A stretch of DNA of 64,000 nucleotides from Cetobacterium somerae (GCF_022430525.1 NZ_CP092520.1:62001-126000); one strand, 5' to 3'. Counted from the first letter of the stretch, positions 24,999 through 34,585 are shown. Program-made: numbers and translations. The notes: generated from the sequence alone by a model not told the origin.

Positions 24999-25775
24999 TT
25001 AAATAATCCTCTTTCTTAAAATATTAGAGATGATTTCGGTTGCAATGGCACAAACAACAATTAAAAGAATACCCATAGCAGCAGTGTTGTATTTCATAAG
25101 ACTCAGGTTATTACTTATGTACATTCCAATTCCTCCAGCCCCAACTAAACCTATTACAGCAGAGGAACGAATATTGCTCTCTAAAGAGTAGATAGTCCAA
25201 GAGATAAATCCAGGAATAGCTTGAGGAATAGCTCCAAATCTTATAACTTGTAGATGAGACATTCCAGTAGCTTTTAAAGAACTAAGTAGCTCTAAATCAA
25301 CTTCATCGATAGTTTCATAATAAAAACGAGTCATGTCTCCAATGTTTCCAACAGTTAAAGCTATGATTCCAGTTGTTATGCCAACACCAAAAGCAGGAAC
25401 AAACATTAGTGCCCAGATTATATTAGGAATATTTCTTAAAACTGTGGCAAAACTTTTAACAAAATTTCTAATTGGTTTAAAATGCATAGTCTTTTCTGAG
25501 CATAGAAAACCTAGAAAAAATGAGATAGTAGAGGAAAAAATTAATGAAACTATAGCTACACAAAATGTATCAAGTAAAGGTGTCATATAGTTATTATAAC
25601 TTTTCCAATTTACAGGTAACATCTCCTCAGTTATAAATGAAACTGCAGATGGAAGTTCAACTAAGAAAGATAAAAAAGAAAAATCCAATCTATAAGCTAT
25701 GAAAAGGTAGATAATGGAGATAACTCCTAAAGTAAAGATATCGTTTTTATTAAACATTTTTACCGTATATTTCAT
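24999..25775 (-). CDS. phnE: PhnE-type ABC permease (first copy)
   Basis: A 258-residue permease with the same layout: NIPNIIWALMFVPAFGVG, the cytoplasmic coupling loop ELLSSLKATGMSHLQVIRFG, and VIGLVGAGGIGMYISNNL. The start ATG at 25775 lies seven bases after GAGGAG and inside the 3' end of phnC, an overlap of 26 bases that suggests translational coupling. It pairs with the adjacent second PhnE. Confidence 0.92.
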   Translation of the reverse strand: MKYTVKMFNKNDIFTLGVISIIYLFIAYRLDFSFLSFLVELPSAVSFITEEMLPVNWKSYNNYMTPLLDTFCVAIVSLIFSSTISFFLGFLCSEKTMHFKPIRNFVKSFATVLRNIPNIIWALMFVPAFGVGITTGIIALTVGNIGDMTRFYYETIDEVDLELLSSLKATGMSHLQVIRFGAIPQAIPGFISWTIYSLESNIRSSAVIGLVGAGGIGMYISNNLSLMKYNTAAMGILLIVVCAIATEIISNILRKRII

Positions 25776-26499
25776 TTATAATCTCCTCTGTTAAATTTTC
25801 AGGAGTATTGTCAAATACTATAACTCCATTTTTCATTCCAATAATTCTAGTGGCGTAATTTTTAGCAAACTCAACTTGATGAAGATTTACAATACAAGTT
25901 ATATTATCCTCAAGACAGATGTTTTTTAGGGTTTCCATAACAATTTCAGAAGATTTTGGATCTAAACTTGCAATAGGCTCATCAGCTAAAATTAGTTTTG
26001 GATTTTGTGCAAGAGCTCTAGATATTCCAACTCTTTGCTTTTGTCCTCCGCTTAGTTCAGAAGCTTTTTTATAACAGTGTTCTTCAAGTCCTAATCTTTT
26101 AAGAATATTTAAAGCTTTTGTTTTATCATTTTCAGAATAAAGTTCAAAGAAACCTTTAAAGTCAGACATATAACCAAGTCTTCCGTGAAGAACATTTTGA
26201 ACAACAGATAACCTTTCAATAAGATTATAGTGTTGGAAAATCATTCCAATCTCTCTTCTCACTTTTCTTAGTTTTCCACCAGAAACTTTACAAATATCTT
26301 CTCCGTTAAAAATAACACTTCCACTACTAAGTGGATTCATAGCGTTAATAGATCTTAGTAATGTAGATTTGCCAGCTCCAGAAGAACCTATAATAGCTAC
26401 AAATTCCCCTTTTTTTATAGATAAGTTAATATTATTTAGAGCTAAAAAACTATTGTTATAGCTTTTAACTCCATCTTTTATAGTTATAATAGTGTTCAT
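25750..26499 (-). CDS. phnC: PhnC-type ABC transporter ATPase
   Basis: A 249-residue ATP-binding subunit. Walker A is GSSGAGKSTLLR, the Q-loop lies at IGMIFQHYNLIERLSV, the signature is LSGGQKQRVGISRAL and Walker B is LILADEP, with a switch His in IVNLHQVEF. The sequence is of PhnC type. It lies between phnD and the two phnE genes and powers uptake of a phosphonate or other organophosphorus ligand delivered by PhnD. Confidence 0.93.
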   Translation of the reverse strand: MNTIITIKDGVKSYNNSFLALNNINLSIKKGEFVAIIGSSGAGKSTLLRSINAMNPLSSGSVIFNGEDICKVSGGKLRKVRREIGMIFQHYNLIERLSVVQNVLHGRLGYMSDFKGFFELYSENDKTKALNILKRLGLEEHCYKKASELSGGQKQRVGISRALAQNPKLILADEPIASLDPKSSEIVMETLKNICLEDNITCIVNLHQVEFAKNYATRIIGMKNGVIVFDNTPENLTEEIINEIYGKNV

Positions 26500-26515
26500 A
26501 TATTCCCCCTAAAAA

Positions 26516-27436
26516 TTAATCCTCTTTAATCTCTGTTAAATTAAGATTTTTCATAACTTGTCCGATTATTTTAAAGTTTTCTTTTGTAACCTTAATATGT
26601 TGTTCTCCATTTTTCTTTCCATAAAAATTTTCCATGAAGAACTTATCATTATAGTTTAAGAAAAAGTTTTGTAATTTTTCTTTTAAATCTTGTGGCATAC
26701 TTTCTTGAACTAACCAAAGATTGTCAGGGATAACAGAACTTTTATATATAATCTTGTGATTATCCTCTGTAAAAAACTTTCTATTTTTAACATACGAGTT
26801 AGATGAAATAACTCCAATATCTGCATCTTTATCTAAAAGCGCTCTAACAGTATTTGTTGTAGAACCAGTTTCATAAGGTTTAAACTTAATGGTAAAATCG
26901 TTAGAATCTTTAATTATTCCACTTGTAATAAGATCATTTACAGGCCAAAGATATGTAGAACCTGAAGATTGTTTTGTATAAGCAAAAGTGTAAGGACTCT
27001 TTGGATTTATCAAATCTTTTTCACTGAACTCATTTATATTTGTATCTGGTCTAGTTAAAAAATATGAAAACTTCCCCCAATTTTCTAATTTTCCATCTTT
27101 AGCAAAAGAAACTAAAGGTTCAATCTGAGTTTTAGTAGCAGCCATAAAATATGGCATAGCTCCTGTATATGCTACATCAGTTCTATTTTTCTTGGCTTTT
27201 AAAGATTCTGTTAAAGCCATATCAGATGATGGTTCAAACCATTCAACTTTCATTCCAACAGCATTTTCAAGATCTTTTAAAAATTTATCTTTAGCCACAA
27301 CCTTAGATTCTAAATCTTCATCAATTCCAAAGGCGATAACAAGTTTTTTCTCTTTTGTTTCCTCTTTACCACATCCAGTTATAAAAAGCCCAGAACTAAG
27401 TAACCCCAATGTAAATAACTTATTTAAAGTTTTCAA
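26516..27436 (-). CDS. phnD: PhnD-type substrate-binding lipoprotein
   Basis: A 306-residue lipoprotein with a signal sequence and lipobox FITGC (lipidated Cys near residue 22). The mature part is a phosphonate-type binding protein: VIAFGIDEDLE, then RTDVAYTGAMPYFMA, then the conserved SSGSTYLWP loop that contacts the phosphoryl group in PhnD relatives, and DKDADIGVISSNSY. It begins 19 bases after the histidine phosphatase gene, so phosphatase and transporter are co-transcribed. The ligand could be a phosphonate, phosphite or phosphate ester. Confidence 0.9.
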   Translation of the reverse strand: MKTLNKLFTLGLLSSGLFITGCGKEETKEKKLVIAFGIDEDLESKVVAKDKFLKDLENAVGMKVEWFEPSSDMALTESLKAKKNRTDVAYTGAMPYFMAATKTQIEPLVSFAKDGKLENWGKFSYFLTRPDTNINEFSEKDLINPKSPYTFAYTKQSSGSTYLWPVNDLITSGIIKDSNDFTIKFKPYETGSTTNTVRALLDKDADIGVISSNSYVKNRKFFTEDNHKIIYKSSVIPDNLWLVQESMPQDLKEKLQNFFLNYNDKFFMENFYGKKNGEQHIKVTKENFKIIGQVMKNLNLTEIKED

Positions 27437-27455
27437 ATCTATATCCTCCCAAATT

Positions 27456-28730
27456 TTATTTTAATTTATTAGTGTAAAAGTTTTTAACGTCATCCCATTT
27501 ATAGTATGGTTTCATAGAAGTTGCTATTGGTAACTCGGCATCTTTTTCGTTATGTAAAATTTTAACCAAGATATCATTTTGATTATTTTTATAGAATATC
27601 CACTGAATATTTGTAGACATGCCAGAGATATCTCTTCCTAACCATTTATCATAAACCTTTTCAATATTGTCCTCTTTTGCTGAGTAACCATTGATCTCTA
27701 ATAAAGTTATAAATGGGATAGTAGTTTCAGCATGAGCGAATCTCAAATTAGCTGAAGTGTTTTGATTTTTTATAGCATCATCACTTGTAACTATAAAGTT
27801 TTCTAGGAGAGGAAAGGCTATGTTAGTAGCAATATCTTCACCATTTTTTCCAGGTCCCTTCTCATAGAAATCATTTAGATTATCAACCTCTTCATACCAC
27901 TTTAGTTGCTCTTCACTAAAGTATTTCCCAAAACCTAAATCTTTTCCAATGTTAGCTTGAATAATATATAAATCATAAAGGTTTCTAACTGCGTCAGTTG
28001 GATTTTTTAAAACTGTTTTACCTTTACTATCTTTTAATTTAAATTCACCATTTTCTAATTTTTTAATAAAATCTTTAGAGAAAAGTTGATTTAAAACTTC
28101 ATTATTAAAATTTTTACTTTTAGAGTATGTGTTTAGCTCTTTTTTCCAAGAACCATTTTCTGAAAACTCTTCATACTCTGGAGAAAGATCAAAAAATCTT
28201 AAAAGTATATCTTTTTTATTGTTTGTTGAAACTTTAAAATTTATATTAGGTGTGTACTGGCCAAGCTCCTCTAAAAAAGCATCTCTGCTTTGTTGAGCTC
28301 TTTCAACATAAGTAGATGAAGCGAATATATCTTTTCCGAAGATTTCTTTATTATTTTCATAGAATCTTTTAGCAATATCTTTTTGTTCTTTAACTCCAAC
28401 ATCAGTTAAAAGACCGTAATTTCCTTTTTCAATCTCCATTAGTTGTGCTATAGAGTTTTTTAACTCTAACCCTTCAGGAGTAATAGCACCTTCTTTTTCT
28501 GCAATGGATAGCAATTCGTATAAAGATACATCATATTTAGGTGAAGATAGATGTCTAGATCCATGTCTTCCTAAGTGATTTATAAAAAATGGTTTATATC
28601 CATTAGGTACAGGTGCTGTAGAAATCTCTTTAACATTGTATGGTTGCTTAGTACCTAAGTAGTTAAAGTCTGTTGAAAAAGCTGAAGTAGCTAAAGTGGT
28701 AAAAATAGCTAAAAATTTAATGGTATTCAC
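27456..28730 (-). CDS. Exported histidine phosphatase, HAE-type (MINPP/phytase-like)
   Basis: A 424-residue secreted phosphatase. The GTG at 28730 is chosen: it follows GGGAGG by ten bases and begins a clear signal peptide (MNTIKFLAIFTTLATSAFS). The catalytic motif is HLGRHGSRH (His56), which would be phosphorylated. The proton-donor motif is HAE at 333-335 rather than HD; HAE is the mark of multiple inositol polyphosphate phosphatases. Such enzymes dephosphorylate phytate or other phosphomonoesters outside the inner membrane. It is the first gene of the phnD-phnC-phnE-phnE-phnP operon, which suggests release and uptake of a shared phosphorus compound. Confidence 0.82.
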   Translation of the reverse strand: MNTIKFLAIFTTLATSAFSTDFNYLGTKQPYNVKEISTAPVPNGYKPFFINHLGRHGSRHLSSPKYDVSLYELLSIAEKEGAITPEGLELKNSIAQLMEIEKGNYGLLTDVGVKEQKDIAKRFYENNKEIFGKDIFASSTYVERAQQSRDAFLEELGQYTPNINFKVSTNNKKDILLRFFDLSPEYEEFSENGSWKKELNTYSKSKNFNNEVLNQLFSKDFIKKLENGEFKLKDSKGKTVLKNPTDAVRNLYDLYIIQANIGKDLGFGKYFSEEQLKWYEEVDNLNDFYEKGPGKNGEDIATNIAFPLLENFIVTSDDAIKNQNTSANLRFAHAETTIPFITLLEINGYSAKEDNIEKVYDKWLGRDISGMSTNIQWIFYKNNQNDILVKILHNEKDAELPIATSMKPYYKWDDVKNFYTNKLK

Positions 28731-28839
28731 TTTTAAAAATCCTCCCTGTAAAAAATATTTATCAGACTCATTATAAACTAGGTATGTTAAATGAAAATTA
28801 AAATGAAGTAAAAGAAATGTTATTTTATATACAAAAAAA

Positions 28840-28876
28840 TAAAAAAACACAGAGGTTTCTATAAAACCTCTGTGTT
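28840..28876 (-). terminator. Terminator of the YjeM-like permease gene
   Basis: AACACAGAGGTTT and AAACCTCTGTGTT form a perfect 13-base stem, followed on the minus strand by a long T-rich tract. Confidence 0.9.
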
Positions 28877-28889
28877 TTCTATGTAAAAA

Positions 28890-30320
28890 CTATTTATTTG
28901 TTTTTCTAGCTATTTTAGGGAAGATAAGTCCAAGTCCAACTAAAACAACTGGTGTTAAAATGTTAAGAGTAATTTGGAAGAACCACTCAGAACTGAATGT
29001 TTCAATGTTTTTAGGGAAGATACCCATTAAACATGCAAATGATGTAAATGCAAAACACCAAACTCCAATTGCAGTTGCAATTTTATCATTTTTAACAAAC
29101 TTAAATCCTGAACTATCACTTAAAGCTTTATTTTTAATTAATCCTCTAAGTCCAATGTATGCTAAGAATACCCATAAGTATCTAAGTGGCATAACAATTG
29201 AGTTTAAATCAAGAAGCCAGTTATAAAGGTTGTTCATATCTCCAATTCCAAGTGCAGGAATTATAATTAAGATTCCAACAAGTACAGCTGTTAACTTATA
29301 TCCATTAATAGGTGCTCCATTTTCATTTGTTTTAGTAAATGCAGCTGGTATAAAGTTCTTATCCCCTTCTCCAATTAATATTTTTAATGGAGCGTCGATA
29401 GAGAACATAAGTGCTGATATTTGAGATAAAGTATTAGCTACAGCATATAAAACCATAAGTGCATTTCCAACACCGTAGTACTCACCTAAAAGTTTAAATG
29501 CATAGTATTGACCATTCATTTTTAAGTCAGCAGGGATGTTTCCACTGTTAAACATGATTCCCATAGCAAATGAACCAAGTAGAGCTGACATACCAACCAT
29601 AGCAGCAAGTGCTAACATCCCTTTAGGGAAGTTTTTGTGAGGATTTTCAACGTCTTTAACGTATGGAGAGATTTTCTCGCATCCACCAACAGCAAATACT
29701 AACATAGATATAGTAGTAAAATATGTAAAGTCAAATTTAGGCATAAATGTTGCCAGTGACCAATCAGTTGTAGCAGGATTTATACTCATAAGAGATGGTG
29801 CAGCAACTGTTAATAAAATATATAAAATACCCATGAAGAACATAGATGTTCCAGCAAGAGCTCCTATTCTTTTTAAAGAGTTCATACCTTTAGATGATAA
29901 CCAAAGGAAAAGTAGGAAGATTCCTAAAACAAAACTCTGTAAAACTAAAGGATTAAAAGTTTTTATCATGTCTCCATTTTGGAAGAAAACCCAACTTAAA
30001 GCAACTAGTGCACTTTGAGGTTTTTGTGCTAAATAAGGGATGTGAACAACCCAATATGTCCAACCAGCAAGATAAGCTATCATAGGTCCATAAGTTGAAC
30101 CAACCCAACTTGAAACTCCTCCAGCTTTATGATCAAACACAGATCCCATTTCTCCAACCATAAGTGCATATGGTAAAAAGTAAAGAGAAAGAATTAATAC
30201 CCAAGAAACTACAACTGTTAAACCTTGATTTGCGTAGTTATTAACAACGTTACCAAATCCCCAAACAATTGTGAATCCCATCATGGCTAGCATACGCCAG
30301 TTTAATTTTTTTGATTCCAT
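28890..30320 (-). CDS. APC-family amino-acid permease, YjeM/GadC-like
   Basis: A 476-residue inner-membrane protein with about twelve hydrophobic segments. The first carries the APC unwound-helix pattern (FTIVWGFGNVVNNYANQG). SWVGSTYGPMIAYLAGWTYW and VFAVGGCEKISPYVKDVENP match the YjeM branch related to glutamate:GABA antiporters. It likely exchanges or imports an amino acid. It is divergent from malX, and the shared intergenic region holds a palindromic operator close to this gene. The substrate is unknown. Confidence 0.88.
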   Translation of the reverse strand: MESKKLNWRMLAMMGFTIVWGFGNVVNNYANQGLTVVVSWVLILSLYFLPYALMVGEMGSVFDHKAGGVSSWVGSTYGPMIAYLAGWTYWVVHIPYLAQKPQSALVALSWVFFQNGDMIKTFNPLVLQSFVLGIFLLFLWLSSKGMNSLKRIGALAGTSMFFMGILYILLTVAAPSLMSINPATTDWSLATFMPKFDFTYFTTISMLVFAVGGCEKISPYVKDVENPHKNFPKGMLALAAMVGMSALLGSFAMGIMFNSGNIPADLKMNGQYYAFKLLGEYYGVGNALMVLYAVANTLSQISALMFSIDAPLKILIGEGDKNFIPAAFTKTNENGAPINGYKLTAVLVGILIIIPALGIGDMNNLYNWLLDLNSIVMPLRYLWVFLAYIGLRGLIKNKALSDSSGFKFVKNDKIATAIGVWCFAFTSFACLMGIFPKNIETFSSEWFFQITLNILTPVVLVGLGLIFPKIARKTNK

Positions 30321-30362
30321 TAATTTAGTACTCCTTTTTTTGTTAAATATTTCACTTTAATA

Positions 30363-30376
30363 TGTACAATTGTACA
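30363..30376. promoter_or_regulatory. Perfect palindrome, candidate operator
   Basis: TGTACAATTGTACA is a perfect 14-base palindrome 43 bases upstream of the permease start. A related copy, TGTACAATTTGTG, lies at 30508-30520, 33 bases before the malX start, and GGTACAA occurs at 30384. A TATAAT at 30417-30422 lies between the two copies. The pair suggests one regulator controlling both divergent genes. Confidence 0.5.
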
Positions 30377-30552
30377 CCAAAGAGGTACAAAAATCAAATA
30401 ATTTTTTCTTATGTGGTATAATGAAAAGTAATTTTCATAAATAAAACTATTAATTTCTTTCAAAAAATTATGAAAAAGATTATGAATTGAACAAAAGTAT
30501 TTTTATATGTACAATTTGTGATATAAAAAAAGTTTTAAGGGGAGTGTGTCAG

Positions 30553-32091
30553 ATGACTACCAAAAATAGAATAAGTGCATGGGAGTTTTTCCAAAGCTTA
30601 GGAAAAACATTTATGTTGCCGGTAGCTTTACTAGCAGCAATGGGAATTTTACTTGGAATAGGTGCTGCCTTTACTGGTGGAACAACAATAGAGATGTTTC
30701 CGTTTTTAGGAAACAGTTTTTTACAAGGTATATTTAACTTTATGATAAAAATAAGTTTAGTTGCCTTTTCATTTTTACCACTTATGTTTGCTGTGGCAAT
30801 TCCACTGGGAATGGCTAGAGAGAACAAAGAGATTGCAGCTTTTGCAGGACTTATGGGTTACATTGCAATGCAGCTTGGAACAAATTTCTATTTAAGTGAG
30901 ACTGGACTTTTAAAAGTTGTAGATACAAAGATGGTAATGGGAATTCAAAGTATCGATACAGGAGCACTAGGAGCATTAATATGTGGAGTTATAGTTTTCT
31001 TTATCCACGAGAAGTTCCAAAACGTTGAGTTACCAGATGCTTTCTCATTCTTTGGAGGAACAAGATTTGTAGCAATTGCAACAGTTTTAATAATGTCAGT
31101 GGTTGGACTTGCAGTGCCAATGGTATGGCCGTTCTTTGCAGCTGGAATAAATAAAGTTGGAGCAGCAATCCACGGAGCTGGACCATTTGGACCATTCCTA
31201 TTTGGAGCTGGAGAGAGATTACTTCTTCCATTTGGACTTCACCACATCTTAGTTGCAACAATAAGATTTACAGAAGCTGGAGGAACTTATGTAACTCAGG
31301 CAGGAGAAACAATTCATGGAGCTTTAAATATATTTTATAATCAATTTGCACAAGGAGCAGAGTTTGTATCTCCAGAAGCAACAAAGTTCTTATCTCAAGG
31401 TAAGATGCCAACATTTATGTTTGGACTTGGAGGAGCAGCTTTAGCAATATATAAATCAGCATACTTAGAGAATAGAAAAAAGATCAAAGGACTTTTAATA
31501 TCAGCAGTTGTAGCATCAGCAGTTGGTGGAATAACTGAGCCAATCGAATTTATATTCCTATTTATTGCACCAGTTCTTTATGTGTTCCACGCAATTATGA
31601 CTGGACTTGGATTTATGGTAATGGGACTTTTAAAAGTAGCTATTGGAAACACTGATGGAAACATAATTGACTTCTTAGTATTTGGAGTGTTCCAAGGATT
31701 CTGGACAAAATGGTTCTACGTAATTCCTGTTGGAATTATCTGGTTCCTAATTTACTACTTTGTGTTTAAGTGGTATATTGTAAAATATGATATCCCAACT
31801 CCAGGAAGAGATAACTCAGCTCAAGCACAAGAAGCTGTTGATAGTGGAGATATAGCTGGATATACAGCTAAAGTTATGTTAGAAGCTTTAGGTGGAAAAG
31901 AGAACATTGTAAGTTTAGATAACTGTATAACAAGACTTAGACTTGTAGTTAAAGATGCAAGTATAATAGATGTAGAAGCTGTTAAAGCAGCAGGTGCAGT
32001 AAACGTAGTAAAACTAAATGATACAAATGTACAGGTAATAATTGGACCAAAAGTTCAAATGTTAAAGAAGCAATTACAAAAATTAATGTAA
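30553..32091 (+). CDS. malX: PTS glucose/maltose-type EIICB (MalX-like)
   Basis: A 512-residue PTS permease. The ATG at 30553 follows AAGGGGAG by eight bases; earlier in-frame starts have no site. Residues about 1-420 form the EIIC membrane domain (LLAAMGILLGIGAAF, FGAGERLLLPFGLHHI, GGITEPIEFIFLF). The C-terminal EIIB domain holds the phosphocysteine Cys458 in LDNCITRLRL. No EIIA domain is fused, so it must use a separate EIIA. It would import and phosphorylate glucose, maltose or a related sugar. The next gene is malY, as in the E. coli malXY pair. Confidence 0.88.
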   Translation: MTTKNRISAWEFFQSLGKTFMLPVALLAAMGILLGIGAAFTGGTTIEMFPFLGNSFLQGIFNFMIKISLVAFSFLPLMFAVAIPLGMARENKEIAAFAGLMGYIAMQLGTNFYLSETGLLKVVDTKMVMGIQSIDTGALGALICGVIVFFIHEKFQNVELPDAFSFFGGTRFVAIATVLIMSVVGLAVPMVWPFFAAGINKVGAAIHGAGPFGPFLFGAGERLLLPFGLHHILVATIRFTEAGGTYVTQAGETIHGALNIFYNQFAQGAEFVSPEATKFLSQGKMPTFMFGLGGAALAIYKSAYLENRKKIKGLLISAVVASAVGGITEPIEFIFLFIAPVLYVFHAIMTGLGFMVMGLLKVAIGNTDGNIIDFLVFGVFQGFWTKWFYVIPVGIIWFLIYYFVFKWYIVKYDIPTPGRDNSAQAQEAVDSGDIAGYTAKVMLEALGGKENIVSLDNCITRLRLVVKDASIIDVEAVKAAGAVNVVKLNDTNVQVIIGPKVQMLKKQLQKLM

Positions 32092-32097
32092 TAAAGT

Positions 32098-32120
32098 GGG
32101 GGGAAATAATCCCCCCTTTT
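32098..32120 (+). terminator. Hairpin between malX and malY
   Basis: Six G and six C residues pair across a seven-base loop and are followed by four T residues. With such a short T-tract it may act as a partial terminator or a 3'-end stabiliser that lowers malY expression relative to malX. Confidence 0.65.
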
Positions 32121-32145
32121 ATATAGGAGAATATTAGGAGGACTT

Positions 32146-33300
32146 ATGAATTTTGATGAAATTATAAATAGAAAAGGAACTTACTGTACTCAGTGGGATT
32201 ATATAGAGGATAGATTTGGACCTGGAACAAAGGATTTAACTCCATTTTCTATCTCTGATACAGATTTCAAATGTCCTCAAGAGATTTTAGATGCAATAGT
32301 AGAAAGAACAACTCATGGAATTTTTGGATACTCACGTTGGAATCATGAGGATTATAAAGGGGCTATAAAAAACTGGTATAAAACTAGATATTCTACAGAG
32401 ATAAATAGTGATTGGGTTGTATATTCGCCAAATGTAATCTATAGTATCTCTATGCTACTAGAGGAGCTACTTGGAAAAAATGGAAAAGTTATGACTCACA
32501 CTCCAAGATATGATGGGTTTACAAAAATTTTAAAACCATATGACCTTTTTGAAGTAACTTTAAAAGAGGATGAGAATGGAGAGTTTCATACAGATTTTTC
32601 TGTAATAGAAGAGGGATTTAAAAATGGAGTTAAAGCGTTTTTGCTTTGCAATCCTGAAAATCCAGTTGGAAAGGTTTGGAAGTATGAGGAGTTAAAAGAA
32701 CTTATAGAACTATGTGAAAAGTATGATGTAGTTTTAATCTCAGATGATATTCATATGGATATAGCTAGAAGAGAGGTAACTCCAGTGTTAAAAATAGACA
32801 CGAAGAGATGTTTAATTGTAAGTTCAGCATCAAAAACTTTTAATACACCAGCTCTTGGAGGATCATATGCAATAATTCCTCAAGATGATATTAGAGAAAA
32901 GTTTGTAACACATTTAAAAGAGGTAGACTCACTATCATCTCCAACAATTTTTGGAGTGCTATCAACAATGGTTGCATATAATAGTTGTGGATACTGGGTG
33001 GATGAGTTAAATAGTTACCTAACTAAAAATTGTGAGTATGTGGAAAAAGAATTAAATGGATTTTATGGAATTAAAGCTAATATTCCAGAGGGAACATATC
33101 TTATGTGGATAGATTTAAAAGATTGTAATATAGATATGGATAGATTTAAAAAGGCACTTATTGAAGATGGAAAAGTGGCAATTATGTCTGGAGAAGCTTA
33201 TGGTGACAAAAATAGAATACGTTTAAATGTAGGATGTCCACTATCAAAAGTTAAAATAGCTGTTGAAGGAATTAAAAGAGCTATTGAAAAAGTAAGGTAA
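32146..33300 (+). CDS. malY: MalY/PatB-type C-S lyase aminotransferase-fold enzyme
   Basis: A 384-residue PLP enzyme of fold type I. The N-terminal DFKCPQEILDAIVERTTHGIFGY, LCNPENPVGKVW, and the PLP lysine in SSASKTFNTPALGG match MalY/PatB cystathionine beta-lyases. It would cleave C-S bonds of cystathionine or cysteine to pyruvate, ammonia and a thiol. In E. coli MalY also represses the maltose system by binding MalT; no MalT is seen here. It follows malX and precedes a regulator gene on the same strand. Confidence 0.9.
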   Translation: MNFDEIINRKGTYCTQWDYIEDRFGPGTKDLTPFSISDTDFKCPQEILDAIVERTTHGIFGYSRWNHEDYKGAIKNWYKTRYSTEINSDWVVYSPNVIYSISMLLEELLGKNGKVMTHTPRYDGFTKILKPYDLFEVTLKEDENGEFHTDFSVIEEGFKNGVKAFLLCNPENPVGKVWKYEELKELIELCEKYDVVLISDDIHMDIARREVTPVLKIDTKRCLIVSSASKTFNTPALGGSYAIIPQDDIREKFVTHLKEVDSLSSPTIFGVLSTMVAYNSCGYWVDELNSYLTKNCEYVEKELNGFYGIKANIPEGTYLMWIDLKDCNIDMDRFKKALIEDGKVAIMSGEAYGDKNRIRLNVGCPLSKVKIAVEGIKRAIEKVR

Positions 33301-33328
33301 GAAAGTTATAATATCTTAGGTGATGTGA

Positions 33329-34585
33329 ATGAGTTTAAAAAGAAAAGAGTTAGAAGTTTTAAAACTTATAAATACTGGGAAAACAGTAGATGAGATTCTT
33401 TTTCAAATGGAAACAAGTGAAAGAAATTTAAGATATATAATTGATAATCTAAACTTTTATCTAAAAAAAATATTGGATAAATGGATAGAGAAGGATAGAA
33501 AAAAACTGTTAGTTCATCTAAGTGAGAGTGAACTAAGAAGATTTTATAAAGTGGTTTATGAAAACTACTATATATTAGAGCAAGAGGAAAGGGCAGAGGT
33601 TATACTTATGACCTTTCTTTTTGTGAAAGATGTAAGACTTAGTTTTATAGAGGAAAAGTTAGGAATAACAAGAGCTACTTTGAAAAAAGATATAGATGTT
33701 TTAAATGAAAGTTTGAAAAGATATAGTTTAAAGTTAGAATCAGAAAAAAATAGATTCTCTATAGTTGGAAATGAAAAAAAATTGAGACATTTGAAGTCTA
33801 TAAAGTTTTTAGAATATTTTGATGTAGAGATAACACCTTTAGATATAGATTATATTTTTCAAAATGTAGATAGAGATTTGTTAAGTGAGTTAAAAGAGGT
33901 TATTTTAAATATCAGTAAGAAATTTTCTGTGGAGTTTAAAGAGGACTTTGTAAAACTTATGGAGATATTTTTATATGTTTCTTTTGAAAGAGTAAAAGAG
34001 GGACATGTTATAGATAGAAAGGTTAACTATGAGTTTTTAGTTAATACTACTCACTATGAAATAGCAAGAGATAGTTTGGAAAAATATTTAGATAAAGAGT
34101 TAAGTTATGAGTTAGTACATATAACAGAGTACTTTATTAGTGGTGGAGTAACTGAAAATATAGAGGAGCTAAAGGAAAGTACTGAAAAATATTTAGATGG
34201 ATTAATTTTAGCACTGGAAAAAACTTTTAATGGATCTTTAAATTATGATGAGCTTAGTTCAAAACTTATGGGGTACTTAATCCCAGCTATATATAGACTA
34301 AAAAATAACTTTAGTATAAAAGAGAGTGGAGAGAGAGATGAAATCTTTACTTTAGTGGAAAAGTACTCTAAAGATGAAAGTTATCTTCCTGAAAAATTAA
34401 CTGAAAATGAGGTTTTTCATATAGCTAAGGAGATTAAAACTTATATGGAGAACGAGAAAAATAGAGTTATAAGTTTGAAAACTCTTTTGGAAATTATAGA
34501 AAATAATAGTGAGAGAGTAAACAAAGAGAAGCTAATAAAAGAACTATTAGAAATTTATGGTACTTTTATAAAAAAGGGAGTTTAG
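33329..34585 (+). CDS. Mga/PRD-type helix-turn-helix regulator
   Basis: A 418-residue DNA-binding protein. It has an N-terminal HTH (EVLKLINTGKTVDEILFQME) and a second HTH at about 105-135 (FIEEKLGITRATLKKDIDVL) as in BglG/LicR/Mga regulators, then helical regions that resemble degenerate PRD domains without clear regulatory histidines. The start ATG follows AGGTGATG, 28 bases after malY, so it is probably co-transcribed with malXY and may control them. No EIIA or EIIB-like domain is evident at the C-terminus. Confidence 0.7.
   Translation: MSLKRKELEVLKLINTGKTVDEILFQMETSERNLRYIIDNLNFYLKKILDKWIEKDRKKLLVHLSESELRRFYKVVYENYYILEQEERAEVILMTFLFVKDVRLSFIEEKLGITRATLKKDIDVLNESLKRYSLKLESEKNRFSIVGNEKKLRHLKSIKFLEYFDVEITPLDIDYIFQNVDRDLLSELKEVILNISKKFSVEFKEDFVKLMEIFLYVSFERVKEGHVIDRKVNYEFLVNTTHYEIARDSLEKYLDKELSYELVHITEYFISGGVTENIEELKESTEKYLDGLILALEKTFNGSLNYDELSSKLMGYLIPAIYRLKNNFSIKESGERDEIFTLVEKYSKDESYLPEKLTENEVFHIAKEIKTYMENEKNRVISLKTLLEIIENNSERVNKEKLIKELLEIYGTFIKKGV

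Noticed and set aside
23356-27436. A C-P lyase phosphonate degradation locus
   Set aside because: Only the transporter and phnP are present; none of the core lyase genes phnG to phnM occurs in the window.
31001-31261. Leu/Gln-rich minus-strand frame inside malX
   Set aside because: It is an antisense shadow of the PTS membrane domain with no ribosome site.
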